From: JAAYYM01 sp964631375 | GTDB lineage: Bacteria; Bacillota; Clostridia; Lachnospirales; Lachnospiraceae | NCBI GenBank assembly: GCA_964631375.1 | Contig: CAZVYQ010000008.1 | Span: 1 to 64,000, forward strand | DNA length: 64,000 nt | Direction of reading: 5' to 3' | Position numbers and translations under genes: made by a program | Notes under the pieces: generated by a model | What the model saw: only the letters and a program-made list of their open reading frames with translations | Told to the model about the DNA's origin: nothing | Database searches by the model: none | Shown here: one piece after another, positions 62,813 to 64,000 of the stretch | Position numbering within the stretch: position 1 is the stretch's first letter | How the letters are laid out: each line of letters opens with the position of its first letter

Positions 62813-64000
62813 ATGAAATATGCATATGTAAATGGGATCATTTTAAATGGAAGAATTGATATGGAACCGGTTCATAATTCTGTAATACTTACAGATGGGG
62901 AACAAATCATAGATATTGTATCCAAAGAAGCATGGAATACTCAATATATAGATACCTATGATGCAATTGACCTAAATGGTCAATATATTATGCCCGGATT
63001 AATTAACCTGCACGTACATCTGCCCGGAAGCGGAAAGCCTCGCAAGAAACAGCCTAATCTGAAAGGGTTGATCCGATTAATTACCTGTTGTGATGCAGCC
63101 AAAAAAGAAGGACATAAAATGTGCCTCGGCTATGCCCAGACAGAGTTATACAGTGGTGTCACCACCATTCGTACAGTTGGAGGGATTGCGGATTTTGATA
63201 CGATTGTACGAGACATGATACAACGAGACGAAGCAGTTGGGCCACGCATTCTCGCCTCCAATATGGCAGTCTCTGTACCAAATGGTCATATGGCAGGTTC
63301 TCTTGCCTACATTGCCCATAGTATGGAGGAAGCTGTCCATTATGTAGAATTGATTGCAAAGGATCAGCCTGACCTAATCAAGCTTATGATCACAGGTGGC
63401 GTTATGGATGCCAAGGTAAAAGGAGAACCCGGAGTGCTTCGTATGCCTGCAGAATATGTGAAGGCTGCCTGCGAAAAGGCTCACTCTCTGGGATTAAAGG
63501 TTGCTGCCCACACAGAAAGCCCGGAAGGAGTCAAGATCGCCCTTCGAAATGGGGTAGACACCATCGAGCATGGAGCTATGCCGGATCAGGAAATGATCGA
63601 TCTGTTTCTTGAACATAAAGCAAGTCTGATTACCACACTCTCACCCGCACTTCCCTACGCGTTGTTCGATCTGAAGGTCTCTCATGCAACAGAGCTTGCA
63701 AAGTATAACGGTAATGTAGTGTTCGAGGGTGAAATTGAATGTACAAAGAAATGTATTGAAAATGGTATTCCTGTAGGCATGGGAACTGACACAGGATGTC
63801 CCTTTATCACACATTACGATATGTGGCGTGAACTGAATTACATGCAAAAATACTGTGGCACTACTCCTGCATTTGCCCTGTATACTGCCACTGCAGCAAA
63901 TGCAAAAATTGCCGGAATAGATGACATCACAGGAACAATAGAGGTCGGAAAATGTGCAGACTTTGTTGTGACCAAGGAAAATCCACTGGAACATCTCACA
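62813..64000 (+). CDS. Amidohydrolase, imidazolonepropionase/prolidase-like (partial, runs off end)
   Basis: An open frame from the ATG at 62813, preceded by GAGAGGAAC at a wide spacing of about 12 nt, to the window end without a stop (396 codons). Amidohydrolase motifs: MPGLINLHVHLPGSG (HxH), DLIKLMITGGVMD (the Lys that is often carboxylated), VAAHTES (His), GVDTIEHGAMPD (His) and GMGTDTGCPF (Asp). They fit the M38 group of metallo-dipeptidases and imidazolonepropionase relatives. The substrate cannot be told from motifs. The C terminus is not in view. Between 62660 and 62812 I see nothing else that I can support. Confidence 0.8.
   Translation, partial: MKYAYVNGIILNGRIDMEPVHNSVILTDGEQIIDIVSKEAWNTQYIDTYDAIDLNGQYIMPGLINLHVHLPGSGKPRKKQPNLKGLIRLITCCDAAKKEGHKMCLGYAQTELYSGVTTIRTVGGIADFDTIVRDMIQRDEAVGPRILASNMAVSVPNGHMAGSLAYIAHSMEEAVHYVELIAKDQPDLIKLMITGGVMDAKVKGEPGVLRMPAEYVKAACEKAHSLGLKVAAHTESPEGVKIALRNGVDTIEHGAMPDQEMIDLFLEHKASLITTLSPALPYALFDLKVSHATELAKYNGNVVFEGEIECTKKCIENGIPVGMGTDTGCPFITHYDMWRELNYMQKYCGTTPAFALYTATAANAKIAGIDDITGTIEVGKCADFVVTKENPLEHLT

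Noticed and set aside
1..64000. tRNA, rRNA, prophage and integrase genes
   Set aside because: I looked for cloverleaf and phage-like features by eye and found none; a tRNAscan or Infernal run would be decisive.

Overview
The window looks like a chromosomal segment of a low-GC gut Firmicute, most probably a member of the Lachnospiraceae. Evidence: strong AGGAGG-type ribosome binding sites, a fused SecDF, a DUF1538/P-II pair, diguanylate cyclases with gut-clostridial architectures, xylan and glucan enzymes (GH8, GH3, glycogen phosphorylase), and a reductase-terminated NRPS of the kind known from gut Clostridia. No rRNA, tRNA, CRISPR array or intact prophage was seen. There is one 100-N scaffold gap (62423-62522).

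Layout. 1-2.2 kb: an ECF sigma factor convergent with a PrsW-like intramembrane protease and a second membrane protein. 2.3-10.8 kb: transport (PutP-like symporter, SecDF, Pit phosphate transporter with its DUF47/PhoU-like partner, and a DUF1538 membrane protein followed by a two-domain P-II protein). 11-17.5 kb: aldo/keto reductase, Mrp ATPase, a Cys-rich DUF3795-like protein, a flavin oxidase-fold protein, a corrinoid adenosyltransferase, a small holin-like type I toxin locus, a methionine-synthase-activation-like protein and a MutS2 without its Smr domain. 17.7-31.8 kb: the most striking region, a six-gene minus-strand operon (TetR regulator, EFR1 flavodoxin/ferredoxin, stand-alone Smr protein, adenylate-forming ligase, MATE transporter fused to an RsbW-like ATPase, and a 2997-residue NRPS of order A-T-C-A-T-C-A-T-R). 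It is headed by two 24-bp palindromes that sit on a consensus promoter.

32-38.2 kb: DNA-deoxyinosine glycosylase, an ATC-hydrolase-like protein, a repeat-rich 0.9-kb gap, and a MarR-controlled heterodimeric ABC exporter. 38.2-43.3 kb: D-2-hydroxyacid dehydrogenase, glycogen phosphorylase and a two-gene HipA-like kinase/HTH module. 43.4-48.4 kb: a response regulator-histidine kinase-ABC ATPase-FtsX permease unit. 48.5-59.6 kb: GH3 beta-glucosidase, an atypical phosphorelay pair, a YczE/YitT-like membrane protein, and a four-gene operon of three different GGDEF proteins followed by a GH8 exo-oligoxylanase. 59.7-64 kb: nagB, nagA, a YqeY protein, a degraded transposon/repeat area holding the N gap, and an amidohydrolase that runs off the end.

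Best candidates for something new are the NRPS operon with its promoter/operator architecture; the I-site-less triple GGDEF-xylanase operon; the reversed-order HipA-like pair; the Hol_Tox locus with a convergent antisense RNA and an orphan antitoxin-like RNA elsewhere; and a three-copy intergenic element with a conserved 3' block and a stem that differs in sequence but keeps its pairing.
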